64,000 nucleotides of DNA from CAZYHS01 sp964647545 (GTDB lineage: Bacteria > UBA10199 > GCA-002796325 > 1-14-0-20-49-13): contig CAZYHS010000005.1 in the NCBI GenBank assembly GCA_964647545.1, forward strand, positions 28,122 to 92,121, in the 5' to 3' direction. Position 1 is the stretch's first letter; each line of letters opens with the position of its first letter. Both the position numbers and the translations under genes were made by a program. Below, piece after piece: positions 36,626 through 44,978 of the stretch. The notes under the pieces are model-generated. The model worked only from the letters and a program-made list of their open reading frames with translations. It was not told the DNA's origin and did not search any database.

Positions 36626-38056
36626 TTATTTTAGCCACTCTTTAAGTTCTGCCGCGTCTCCCTTGGGCTCGAACGCCTTGGCAAATCGCTGACGTTGTCC
36701 CTTGAAATTCACGAATGAACCGTTCTTTTCCGCAAAGGTCGCAAGCGGCAGCACAAGCGTTGCTGCCGGAAGTATAAACCTTGCATCAAACGTCGCCTGA
36801 ACGATCTTTTTAAAGCCAAGGTGCAAGGAAGTTACGATCTCTTCGGAGGAGAGCGCGTCTGCCACAAAAAGAATTTCGCCGTCGGGAAGCGGCGGCATCT
36901 CTTCAATTCCAAGAGAGCGCAGGTGGGCCGTGTTAGGATTTTTATCGGCCTTTCTTAAAATATCGTCCTCAAAAGAGGGGGACTCTGGTCGGCCGGTCCT
37001 GTAGATTTTTTTAACGCCGATTGACCTAAAAAAATCGAGCGCGTGGTCGATCTCTTCGCATGAAAGGTGCGCCGAAAGGGCGACGACGATTTTATCGGCG
37101 TTTTCTTTCGAGATTATCTCGGAAAAGAGGGCGCGTCCTTCGTGCTTTGAAATTGTCTCGAATTTTTCGTTATTACTTCGCTTCACGGCCGATATGAGAC
37201 GCGTTGAAGCCTGATGAACTCTGTAAGAGAGCCGACCTTCATCGCACATCATAGCTTTGCACGATATCATGCTCGATGCGATTCCGGTTTCTTCGTGCAC
37301 GCACGAGCAGGTGTTGCGCGACCTCCATCTCCACATTCGCCCATCTTCATGGTCGATCCACATCGGACATCCCCGCGAACAATTTGGGCAGATCGACGGT
37401 GTCGATTTCAAAAACCAAACGCGCTTTTGAAATCTGAAATCTTTTGAGGTCAGCGCGCCTACGGGGCAGTATTCGACCGTGCAAAGAGAGTAGGGATTTT
37501 CAAGTGTTTGACCGGGGGCCGTCGTGACAAAAGAACGTTCACCGCGCTTTGCGATACAAAGCTCGCCGGTTTTTGTGACTTCCGAAAGAAATCTTACGCA
37601 GCGCGAGCATAAAATGCAGCGTTCGTTGTCTAGCATGATTTCGCTGCCTAAATCGACGACCTTTGATTTGCGGGTCGGGCTGGTTTTTCTGCGAGAAGGA
37701 TTGCCGGAATATTTAAAATGATAGTCCTGCAGCAGGCATTCGCCGGCCTGATCGCACACGGGGCAGTCGAGCGGATGATTAAGCAGAAGAAACTCAAGCA
37801 CGTCCTCGCGCGCTTTTTTCACAGCGGGAGAATCGGTAAGAATTTCCATTCCATCTGAGACCAAAAGATTGCAGCTTACCTCCAGCTTTTGTTTGCCGAC
37901 CACTTCTACGACGCACATTCTGCAATTTCCCGATACGCTCAAGAGGGCGTGCCAGCAGAAATGAGGGATAAAAATGCCGTTGTGAAGCGCGGCCTCAAGA
38001 ACGGTCTGCTTGCTGCCGGCGTTCACAATTTTATTGTCGATCTTTATCTTTGGCAT
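36626..38056 (-). CDS. nuoG: NADH-quinone oxidoreductase subunit G, short form
   Basis: Fe-S subunit of the peripheral arm, 476 residues. N1b ligands are in FCWHALLSVSGNCRMC, N5 in HPLDCPVCDQAGEC, N4 in CILCSRC with the later YCPVGAL, and an N7-like site in CPNCSRGC with CDEGR. The C-terminal molybdopterin-enzyme-like domain is much reduced compared with the ~700-900-residue enteric form; short forms exist in other lineages. I start at MPKIKIDNKIV (38056); an in-frame ATG at 38125 would overlap nuoF by 53 bases and add a tail not typical of NuoG. Confidence 0.92.
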   Translation of the reverse strand: MPKIKIDNKIVNAGSKQTVLEAALHNGIFIPHFCWHALLSVSGNCRMCVVEVVGKQKLEVSCNLLVSDGMEILTDSPAVKKAREDVLEFLLLNHPLDCPVCDQAGECLLQDYHFKYSGNPSRRKTSPTRKSKVVDLGSEIMLDNERCILCSRCVRFLSEVTKTGELCIAKRGERSFVTTAPGQTLENPYSLCTVEYCPVGALTSKDFRFQKRVWFLKSTPSICPNCSRGCPMWIDHEDGRMWRWRSRNTCSCVHEETGIASSMISCKAMMCDEGRLSYRVHQASTRLISAVKRSNNEKFETISKHEGRALFSEIISKENADKIVVALSAHLSCEEIDHALDFFRSIGVKKIYRTGRPESPSFEDDILRKADKNPNTAHLRSLGIEEMPPLPDGEILFVADALSSEEIVTSLHLGFKKIVQATFDARFILPAATLVLPLATFAEKNGSFVNFKGQRQRFAKAFEPKGDAAELKEWLK

Positions 38057-38072
38057 GTGTTTGTCCCGAACA

Positions 38073-39317
38073 CTAACGAACTCTATCTTCAAATTCCTTC
38101 CGAAACTTTGTGATGAAACTTTCAACGGGGGCGGCGATCGCGTCAGAAAAGACGCAAATCGTCCGGCCCTGCATCTTTCTAGCGATGTCGATCATCAGGT
38201 CGAGATCCGAAGCCTCTCCGGTTCCGCTCAATATTCCGTCCATGATCTTTTTTATCCAGAGGCAGCCTTCGCGACACGGCGTGCATTGTCCGCACGATTC
38301 GTGCGCATAGAAATTCACGAGCACGCTAAGAGCTTCGACCATATCGGTCGTTTCGTCCATGACTATCATGCCGCCGCTGCCGAGCATCGTGCCGTTTTCA
38401 ACGCACGACTCGTAATCGAGCTTTGTTCTCAAAGCCTCTTCGGCCGTTAGAACCGGCACGGACGAACCCCCCGGAATGACCGCTTTGAGTTTTTTGTTTT
38501 TCCAGACGCCCATGGCGTGCCGCTTGATGAATTCGGCGATAGATGTGCCGAGCTTGATTTCATAAACTCCGGGCTTATTGACGTGGCCTGACACGCTGAT
38601 TAGCTTTGTGCCGGCACTTTTTTGCGTGCCGATGGCGGAGTAGGCGAGAGCGCCGCAATTGACTATCCATGGAAGGGCTGCAAGCGTTTCGACGTTGTTG
38701 ACGATGGTCGGACGTCCGAAAAGACCACGGACAGCCGGAAACGGCGGCTTAATTTTCGGATAGCCGCGGCTTCCTTCGATGCTTGAAATAAGAGATGTCT
38801 CTTCGCCGCAAATGTATGCGCCGGCTCCACGATAGACGATTACGTCGAGGTCAAAGCCGCTACCGGCAATGTTCTTTCCGAGAAAACCGTTCGCGTAGGC
38901 TTCGGCAATCGCGGTTTCAAGGATTGCGGCCGGCCTGACATATTCGCCGCGGACATAAACGACCGCTTCGTGCGCGCCGCAAGCGAAAGCGGCGATGATT
39001 GTCCCTTCGATTATTCTATGAGGATCGCGTTCGAGCAGCATGCGGTCTTTGAATGTGCCCGGCTCTCCTTCGTCTGCGTTGACGCACAAGACTGCGTTTT
39101 TTGCGTTTTCATCTTTTGGAATGAATCCCCACTTGATACCGGTCGGGAAACCGGCGCCGCCGCGTCCGCGCAAACCGCTTTTTTCAACTTCTGCAATTAC
39201 GGCGGCCGGCTCCATTTTGAAGAGCTTATTAAGAGAGCTATAACCTTCGCGGCCAAGATATGCCGGAAGGCGCGGGGCGTTCATGATCTTGAAGTTCGAA
39301 CTTAGGATCGTTTCCAT
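38073..39317 (-). CDS. nuoF: NADH-quinone oxidoreductase subunit F
   Basis: NADH- and FMN-binding subunit, 414 residues. The nucleotide-binding loop GRGGAGFPTGIKWGF lies near residue 50, FMN contacts in ICGEETSLISSIEGSRGYP, and the N3 4Fe-4S cluster in ESCGQCTPCREGC near residue 335. It oxidises NADH and passes electrons to NuoE and NuoG. Its ATG overlaps the nuoE stop by one base. Confidence 0.97.
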   Translation of the reverse strand: METILSSNFKIMNAPRLPAYLGREGYSSLNKLFKMEPAAVIAEVEKSGLRGRGGAGFPTGIKWGFIPKDENAKNAVLCVNADEGEPGTFKDRMLLERDPHRIIEGTIIAAFACGAHEAVVYVRGEYVRPAAILETAIAEAYANGFLGKNIAGSGFDLDVIVYRGAGAYICGEETSLISSIEGSRGYPKIKPPFPAVRGLFGRPTIVNNVETLAALPWIVNCGALAYSAIGTQKSAGTKLISVSGHVNKPGVYEIKLGTSIAEFIKRHAMGVWKNKKLKAVIPGGSSVPVLTAEEALRTKLDYESCVENGTMLGSGGMIVMDETTDMVEALSVLVNFYAHESCGQCTPCREGCLWIKKIMDGILSGTGEASDLDLMIDIARKMQGRTICVFSDAIAAPVESFITKFRKEFEDRVR

Positions 39318-39790
39318 TAGTTCAGCCCTCCAAGTATTTCGTCGATCCTTTGCGGCGTGAGCTCCTCAAAATAATCGGAATCGACCATCATCACTGGGGC
39401 CCCTCCGCAGGCTCCAAGACATTCGACCGTTTCAAGAAATATCCTGCCGTCGGAGGTCGCTTCGTTCGGGCGAATGCCGAGCCGCTTTTCTATGTGCGCG
39501 AGCACTTCTTTCGAGCCGCGCAGCCAGCAGCAAATATTGGTGCAGACCCGAACGGTATGCTTGGCGCGTTTTTGTCGTGCGAACATTGTATAAAATGTCG
39601 CGACTCCGTAAACCTCGGCCGCCGGCAGGTTTAAGATTCGAGAGATCTCTTCGATCGAAGAATCGCTTACATAGCCTTCGGAAGATTGCACCATCCAAAG
39701 CGCGTGCAAAATAGCTGCGCGAGAGTCGCCAAACCTCGCGGAAATCGACGCAAGCTGTGCCTCTTTATCCGGTCCAAATTCAAATGGCAT
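39317..39790 (-). CDS. nuoE: NADH-quinone oxidoreductase subunit E
   Basis: Thioredoxin-like 2Fe-2S subunit, 157 residues. Cluster N1a ligands are the cysteines in VRVCTNICCWLRG and VECLGACGGAPVMMVD. The second cysteine in CTNICC replaces the more usual proline and adds a spare thiol. The gene starts two bases after the nuoCD stop. Confidence 0.95.
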   Translation of the reverse strand: MPFEFGPDKEAQLASISARFGDSRAAILHALWMVQSSEGYVSDSSIEEISRILNLPAAEVYGVATFYTMFARQKRAKHTVRVCTNICCWLRGSKEVLAHIEKRLGIRPNEATSDGRIFLETVECLGACGGAPVMMVDSDYFEELTPQRIDEILGGLN

Positions 39791-39792
39791 AT

Positions 39793-41382
39793 TTACCTGT
39801 CCAGCTCTCCAGCGATAACGTTAAGGCTCCCAAGTATCGCGACAGCGTCGGCGATCATGTGACCTTTCACAAGCTTGGAGTAGCCCTGATAAACGGCAAA
39901 GCACGGCGGCCTGACCTTTATGCGGTGTGGCTTCGCCGAGCCGTCGCTGACGATATAAAAACCGAGCTCGCCGTTTGCGGCTTCGGTCATGGAATAAATT
40001 TCTCCCTTTGGAGGAGTGATCCCCTGCGTAATAATTTTAAAATGATCCATCATTCCTTCGATAGTCGAATAGACGCTCCCTTTACTTGGAAGAACCACGT
40101 CGTATCTATCGGCAAGAATCGGACCGTCCGGCATTTTTTCAAGGGCTTGCATAACGATCGAAGCCGACTGCACCATCTCCTCGAAACGGACCATTATCCG
40201 GTCGTAAGTGTCGCCGCGTTCGCCGACGGGAATTTCGAATTCGAATTCGTCGTAGCGATAGTACGGACTTGTTTTCCGAACGTCGTAAGCTACGCCGGCT
40301 GCTCTCAAACACGGGCCGGTAAAACCGAGGTCGATAGCCTCTTTGGCCGATATCGCGCCGATTCCCAGAGTTCTATCCAGAAAGATGCGGTTAGTTTTCA
40401 AAAGACCGGTGACGTCTCGAGTTGCCCGCGTTAGCTCGGAGAGAGCCGACTTAATAAATTTTTGCGAGTCGGCGGGGATGTCCCGCACGACACCTCCCAC
40501 GCGAGTGAAGCTTGATGTAAGTCTGGCGCCGCAGATTCGCTCCATCCAGTCGTAGATCTTTTCGCGCACGTTGTAGGCGTACCAGAAATTTGTCAGCGCC
40601 CCCATGTCAACGACGTTCGTCCCTATCGCGACTAGATGGTCGATGATGCGCGAGAGCTCGCACACAATTATCCGGATGAACTGTGCACGTTCGGGAATTT
40701 CTAGGCCGAACAGCTCTTCGACGGCTTTGCAGTAGCCGACGTTGTTCATCATGGCCGAACAGTAATTGAGCCGGTCGGTGTATGGAATTATCTGTGTGTA
40801 AGTGTGGGCTTCGGCCTCTTTTTCAAAACAGCGGTGGAGGTAGCCGATCTCGGGGATAGCATCGACTATCTTTTCGCCGTCGAGTTTTAGCATGATGCGA
40901 AAAGTTCCGTGGGTCGCCGGATGAGCCGGCCCGAAGTTCACCCAAAAACCGTTGTCGTTGACCGGGCGCAGATCGACCGGCGTTGGGATGTGTTTCGGGC
41001 GCCTGTCAATCGGGTAATCTTTTCTCAGCGGATGACCGTCGAACGAATCGAAGGTTAATATTCTGCGCAGGTCGGGGTGGCCTGTGAATTTAATTCCGAA
41101 GAGGTCGAAGGCTTCGCGTTCGAACCAGTTTGCGCCGCTCCATATCTCGCAGACCGAATCGAGTTCTGGAGATAACGCCGGCAGCGAAACCTTAAGCCGC
41201 AAACGTTTTTCGGTTTTGGTCGAAAATAGATGATAGACGACCTCAAACCTCTCTTCGTCGGGACGTTTCCCTAAGTGGTCAACGCCGCAGAGGTCGGTAA
41301 GAATTTCAAACCCGTCGTCTTGCTTCAGGCGCGCGGCAATTTGCTTGATTTCGGACCTGTCTATTTTTCGAGTTTCTATCAT
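39793..41382 (-). CDS. nuoCD: NADH-quinone oxidoreductase fused subunit C/D
   Basis: Fusion of NuoC (about residues 1-130, with WFEREAFDLFGIKFTGHPDLRRI in part) and NuoD (about residues 140-529, with GPAHPATHGTFRIMLKLDGE and a C-terminal HMIADAVAILGSLNVIAGELDR region). NuoD contributes the quinone-binding site; the conserved His in the HPATHG loop and the Tyr in TDRLNYCS are present. The fusion is as in enterobacteria and various other groups. The start overlaps the stop of the inserted TPR gene by four bases. Confidence 0.96.
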   Translation of the reverse strand: MIETRKIDRSEIKQIAARLKQDDGFEILTDLCGVDHLGKRPDEERFEVVYHLFSTKTEKRLRLKVSLPALSPELDSVCEIWSGANWFEREAFDLFGIKFTGHPDLRRILTFDSFDGHPLRKDYPIDRRPKHIPTPVDLRPVNDNGFWVNFGPAHPATHGTFRIMLKLDGEKIVDAIPEIGYLHRCFEKEAEAHTYTQIIPYTDRLNYCSAMMNNVGYCKAVEELFGLEIPERAQFIRIIVCELSRIIDHLVAIGTNVVDMGALTNFWYAYNVREKIYDWMERICGARLTSSFTRVGGVVRDIPADSQKFIKSALSELTRATRDVTGLLKTNRIFLDRTLGIGAISAKEAIDLGFTGPCLRAAGVAYDVRKTSPYYRYDEFEFEIPVGERGDTYDRIMVRFEEMVQSASIVMQALEKMPDGPILADRYDVVLPSKGSVYSTIEGMMDHFKIITQGITPPKGEIYSMTEAANGELGFYIVSDGSAKPHRIKVRPPCFAVYQGYSKLVKGHMIADAVAILGSLNVIAGELDR

Positions 41383-42215
41383 TTTCCGGTGAGCGAAGAT
41401 TCGTTAATGATGCCGTAAATTTTTCCGTCGTCCTGATATTTTTTTAGAAGCTCCAATTCTTTTTTGGCGGCCTTTCCCTCTTCCGAGCGCGGCGCGGCCT
41501 TGATAAGTTCCTCGAAACTTCTGATTGCTTCCTGCCGGTAAGGCTCGGCCTTTACGATGAGTTCTTCAGGAGAGATCGACCAGTTGTAAAGAACCCAGCT
41601 CCATTTGCGATGAATTACCCAGATGTCTTCATTGATGCGAGCCCATAGCAGCTGACCCTTCCGGTTGAATTCGCCGGATTTGTTGCGTTCGATGAAATCT
41701 TTTATCTGTGGGAGAACGGCATCTGGAGAGCCGATCAGTTTTTTCGAAAGAAGAAGATAGTCGGCTTGCGCGGCTACATCGCTTTTCGGATATTTTTCAA
41801 GGATCGTTCTAAATTGAGCACCGGTGTAAACCAGAAGTATTTGCTGCTCGTCATAGACAAACGAGGCCGGACCATATTTTGCGTTGAGCTTTTCAGCGAA
41901 CTCCATCATGCAAAGTTTTCCGCCTCCGCCGCCGGAGCCCCCTTTGCCAGACCTAAAGCATTCGCGTTCGGCCTTCGTGTTAATTTCGCCAAGCGCTTTG
42001 TCGAGAGATTGGCCGAGCATCAAAAGGTTGTAGGCCGTCTTTTTAGGGTTGGCGCTGTTTTGCTGAAGTTCGGCGGTAAAAACGTCGGCGGCCGCTTCGT
42101 ATTGTTTCGAACTGAATAGGCTTTCGCCGGCTGAGGCGAAGACGTCTCCAGAAAATATTGCGGCGCCAAAAAAAGCCAGCAAGACGATAATTGCCAAGAG
42201 ATTAAATTTTTTCAT
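41379..42215 (-). CDS. secreted TPR-like protein embedded between nuoB and nuoCD
   Basis: Protein of 278 residues with an N-terminal signal peptide ([20 protein letters not shown]...FASA). The mature part begins with a TPR-like unit ([18 protein letters not shown]) and has further helices with repeat character ([17 protein letters not shown]). A glycine run (GGSGGGGG) interrupts it near residue 95. Both ends overlap complex I genes by four bases (ATGA), so its translation is coupled to nuoB and nuoCD. Exported proteins are not standard parts of the bacterial nuo operon. It may be an assembly or accessory factor on the periplasmic side; this is inference from position. Confidence 0.75.
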   Translation of the reverse strand: MKKFNLLAIIVLLAFFGAAIFSGDVFASAGESLFSSKQYEAAADVFTAELQQNSANPKKTAYNLLMLGQSLDKALGEINTKAERECFRSGKGGSGGGGGKLCMMEFAEKLNAKYGPASFVYDEQQILLVYTGAQFRTILEKYPKSDVAAQADYLLLSKKLIGSPDAVLPQIKDFIERNKSGEFNRKGQLLWARINEDIWVIHRKWSWVLYNWSISPEELIVKAEPYRQEAIRSFEELIKAAPRSEEGKAAKKELELLKKYQDDGKIYGIINESSLTGK

Positions 42216-42661
42216 AGTTCACCTTTTTGTATCTTTTCCTGCAGTTGAACGATTGCGTGCAAAACCTGCTCCGGCCTTGGCGGGCACCCGGGGATATAAA
42301 AATCGACCGGAATTATCTGGTCGATTCCCTGAAGCGTTGAATAATTATTGTAAAATCCGCCGCTTGACGCGCACGCCCCCATCGCGATCACCCATTTTGG
42401 GTTCGGCATCTGGTCGTAAATTTTTTTCAAAATGGGAGCTTCCTTGTAGGTGATCGTCCCCATCACCAGCAGCAGGTCGGCTTGGCGCGGAGAAAATCGG
42501 ACGAGCTCCGCCCCGAAGCGACTTATGTCGAAGCGGCTGGATACGGTGCTCATAAATTCTATGCCGCAGCAAGCTGTTGCAAAAGGCATCGGCCAGAGGC
42601 TGTATTTTCGGCCCCAGTTGACAACTGCCGCAATGCTGGTCGTAAAGAAATTTCCTGACAT
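42212..42661 (-). CDS. nuoB: NADH-quinone oxidoreductase subunit B
   Basis: Holds cluster N2, the last donor before quinone. The 149-residue protein has the ligands in [18 protein letters not shown] and [10 protein letters not shown] use the ATG at 42661, which overlaps the nuoA stop (TAATG); an in-frame TTG four codons upstream is less likely. The end overlaps the embedded TPR gene by four bases. Confidence 0.96.
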   Translation of the reverse strand: MSGNFFTTSIAAVVNWGRKYSLWPMPFATACCGIEFMSTVSSRFDISRFGAELVRFSPRQADLLLVMGTITYKEAPILKKIYDQMPNPKWVIAMGACASSGGFYNNYSTLQGIDQIIPVDFYIPGCPPRPEQVLHAIVQLQEKIQKGEL

Positions 42662-43056
42662 TATTTTTCCCAATCGAGGGCGCCGGCTTCAAGCGTGTAG
42701 ATAAGGCCGATCGATAGAACGGAGACAAAAATAAGCCCCTCTATCAGCATTTCTCTTCCGAGACCGTCGCTGACAAATTCACGAAATAACGCGGCCCACG
42801 GATACATGAGCGCCAACTCCGCGTCGAAAAGCAAAAATAAAATTGCGATGGTAAAAAACTTCAATTTTACTGGACGGCCTGTTTTGGTCGCCTGCTCCAC
42901 GCCGCATTCGTAGGGGGAGAGATCGACATAGGCCCGCTTTTTGGGCCTAAGCAACATTGAAATAGCCACGATCGTTGCGGCAAGCAGCGCCGCAAAAATT
43001 ATGAGCAAAAACGCTGGAAAATATCCCCCAAACATGACGGCGAGTTTGCCCAACAT
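42661..43056 (-). CDS. nuoA: NADH-quinone oxidoreductase subunit A
   Basis: Three-helix membrane subunit, 131 residues, with the conserved loop [20 protein letters not shown] and [13 protein letters not shown] start at [11 protein letters not shown] (43056). A longer frame from 43131 would run across the upstream hsp20 promoter region and adds a basic, unrelated segment. It is the first gene of the complex I locus and is divergent from hsp20. Confidence 0.94.
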   Translation of the reverse strand: MLGKLAVMFGGYFPAFLLIIFAALLAATIVAISMLLRPKKRAYVDLSPYECGVEQATKTGRPVKLKFFTIAILFLLFDAELALMYPWAALFREFVSDGLGREMLIEGLIFVSVLSIGLIYTLEAGALDWEK

Positions 43057-43084
43057 TTCAAAATCTTTCAACTCTTTTGACCCC

Positions 43085-43125
43085 CTTGACAAAAATGAAG
43101 CGCGTCTCCATCTATTTTTTGTCAA
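43085..43125 (+). promoter_or_regulatory. RpoH-like promoter and inverted repeat before hsp20
   Basis: CCCTTGACA followed after 14 bases by CTCCATCTA resembles the heat-shock sigma (RpoH) pattern CTTGAA-N13-17-CCCCAT. The -35 lies in the left arm of a perfect inverted repeat, TTGACAAAAA (43086-43095) and TTTTTGTCAA (43116-43125), 20 bases apart, which brackets the core promoter and could be an operator. The region is shared with the divergent nuoA. Confidence 0.55.
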
Positions 43126-43145
43126 CAACAAAAAGGAGGTAACAT

Positions 43146-43589
43146 ATGAGAAATCTTCAGGTTTTCAATGAGGCAAACGATGTTTTGAACCTCAAAGACG
43201 AGATCGACAGACTCTTCTTCGGGTTGGGCCGGAAAATGTCAAAAGACGCAAACCTTTCGACTTGGGCGCCTCCGGTAGACATTTCAGAGGACAAAGAGGC
43301 CATTAAATTCCACTTTGAACTCCCCGGCATGAAAAAAGAGGACGTTAAAATTTCGATCGAAAACAACGTTCTCACCGTAAAGGGCGAAAAAACCTTCAAA
43401 GAAGAAGAGAAAAAGAAAAACTATCACAGGGTCGAGCGCTCTTACGGTATGTTTGAAAGGTCGTTTACGCTTCCAAATGGCATTGAAACCACGCACGTCG
43501 GTGCCAGCATGAAAGACGGCGTGTTGGAAATTATGGTCCCGAAAAAAGAAGAAGCAAAACCGAAGGAAATCGAAATTAAAATCGGATAG
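43146..43589 (+). CDS. Hsp20/alpha-crystallin family small heat-shock protein
   Basis: ATP-independent chaperone of 147 residues that holds unfolding proteins. The alpha-crystallin domain (about residues 40-140) includes WAPPVDISEDKEAIKFHFEL, LPGMKKEDVKISIENNVLTV, the YGMFERSFTLP strand and GVLEIMVPKKEE. A very strong Shine-Dalgarno (AAGGAGGT) sits before the ATG. Promoter sequence and product agree on heat-shock control. A terminator follows 33 bases after the stop. Confidence 0.95.
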   Translation: MRNLQVFNEANDVLNLKDEIDRLFFGLGRKMSKDANLSTWAPPVDISEDKEAIKFHFELPGMKKEDVKISIENNVLTVKGEKTFKEEEKKKNYHRVERSYGMFERSFTLPNGIETTHVGASMKDGVLEIMVPKKEEAKPKEIEIKIG

Positions 43590-43622
43590 TTCAGAGGCAT
43601 GTCCCAGAAAGCCTAAATAAAG

Positions 43623-43656
43623 ATGCGGCGGCGTTTTAGACCTGCCGCATTTTTTG
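43623..43656 (+). terminator. rho-independent terminator after hsp20
   Basis: ATGCGGC (43623-43629) pairs with GCCGCAT (43644-43650), with GG/CC extending the stem past a bulge, followed by a T-run. An in-frame ATG in its left arm is not a credible start for the downstream gene. Confidence 0.8.
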
Positions 43657-43694
43657 TCTGGAGCTTTTTCGCCGTCTGGTGCTATTTCAAAAAT

Positions 43695-44978
43695 ATGAAA
43701 TTCAAATTAATTGTTCTGGCCCTGTTGTTCCCCGTGACCGTTTTTGCACGTGATCTTTCCTTGAACGAAGCTTTGTCAATGGCCGACACAAGTCCGCGTA
43801 TGGAGGCAAGTTCGGCTCAAGTTGACGCGGCAAAAGGTAAGCTTATGCAGGTAAACGGCGCATTCATGCCGCAAATCAATGTCTCCGAAACCTACCACAG
43901 GACAGACGATCCGGTCGGGGTTTTTGCCGCAAAATTACAGCAGGCGAAATTTACGGCGGCCGATTTCAATATCGACAGGTTGAACCACCCGAACGGCATC
44001 AATAACTGGATCACCCGCGCAGAGATCTCGCAGCCGATAATTCACAGCGGAGTCGATATTAGCCGGCGCCGGTCGGCCGACCATGCTTTTGACGCTGCAA
44101 AAAAACTGCACGAGTTCGACAGGCAGGGGATGCGGCTTAAGGTCACAAATATTTACAACGCAACCGTCGCTCTTCGCGAAAAGCTTTCCGTTCTCGATCG
44201 CGGAATCGAGTTGCTGAAATCGCTTGAAGCGACCTACGAGCAGGCCGAGGCTCCGACAAGCGCGAACGCGACTAATTTTTTGGTCGCGCGTTCAGTTAGA
44301 ACCGGACTTGAGGCCGAAAGACTTCGCACGAAAGTTTCGGAGGAGAGCTCCAGAAGAAGTCTGGCCGCGCTAATCGGCCTTAACGCCGACGAAGAAATTA
44401 ATTTAACTTCTGCATTGCCCCGACCGGCCGGAGTCGAAAGTTCGTCGGCAAAAAAACGCCCAGACGTTCTTGCCGCCGAGCTACAGATGAAATCGGCGGC
44501 CGCGGCGCATCGCGCCACAAAGTGGAGCTGGGGCCCGAACCTCGACGCGTTCGCCGCCTACAACCGCTACACCGGAGATTTTTCGTCGAGCAGCGGTTCG
44601 TACGAGGCCGGAGTTATGCTTTCGCTGCCGGTCTTTAACGGCCCGAGATTTGGCAACATTAAAGAGGCCGAGGCCCAGCGGCTCGCAGCCGAGAGACTTT
44701 ACCGCGCGACGACAAACGAATCGGAGGCCGATCTTGCCAACGCTGAACAAAGGGCAAAAGCGTGCGTCGAGCAATATAAGATAACGGAAGATGCCGCCAA
44801 GACGGCCGACGAGGCCCTAAGGCTAGCGCGCCAGCGCTATCAGGAGGGGACGCTTCCTCTTCTTGACTATTCACAGACAATCCAAAACTGGAGTTCGATG
44901 CAGCAGAGGCTCATTGACGCGCGTTACAGTTCGGGCGAGTCAAAATCGTGGCTCGCTTATCAGACGGGAGATCTATGA
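43695..44978 (+). CDS. TolC-family outer membrane efflux protein
   Basis: Outer-membrane channel of the TolC type, 427 residues, with a signal peptide (MKFKLIVLALLFPVTVFA). The first repeat begins LSLNEALSMA and the second half has KKRPDVLAAELQMKSAAA, the pattern of the duplicated TolC coiled coil. I start at 43695; a longer frame begins inside the hsp20 terminator. It overlaps the RND permease gene by four bases (ATGA), so channel and pump are made together. Confidence 0.9.
   Translation: MKFKLIVLALLFPVTVFARDLSLNEALSMADTSPRMEASSAQVDAAKGKLMQVNGAFMPQINVSETYHRTDDPVGVFAAKLQQAKFTAADFNIDRLNHPNGINNWITRAEISQPIIHSGVDISRRRSADHAFDAAKKLHEFDRQGMRLKVTNIYNATVALREKLSVLDRGIELLKSLEATYEQAEAPTSANATNFLVARSVRTGLEAERLRTKVSEESSRRSLAALIGLNADEEINLTSALPRPAGVESSSAKKRPDVLAAELQMKSAAAAHRATKWSWGPNLDAFAAYNRYTGDFSSSSGSYEAGVMLSLPVFNGPRFGNIKEAEAQRLAAERLYRATTNESEADLANAEQRAKACVEQYKITEDAAKTADEALRLARQRYQEGTLPLLDYSQTIQNWSSMQQRLIDARYSSGESKSWLAYQTGDL

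Noticed and set aside
39757..40434. 225-residue plus-strand frame opposite nuoCD
   Set aside because: nuoCD is certain on the other strand; the frame has no motif or ribosome site.
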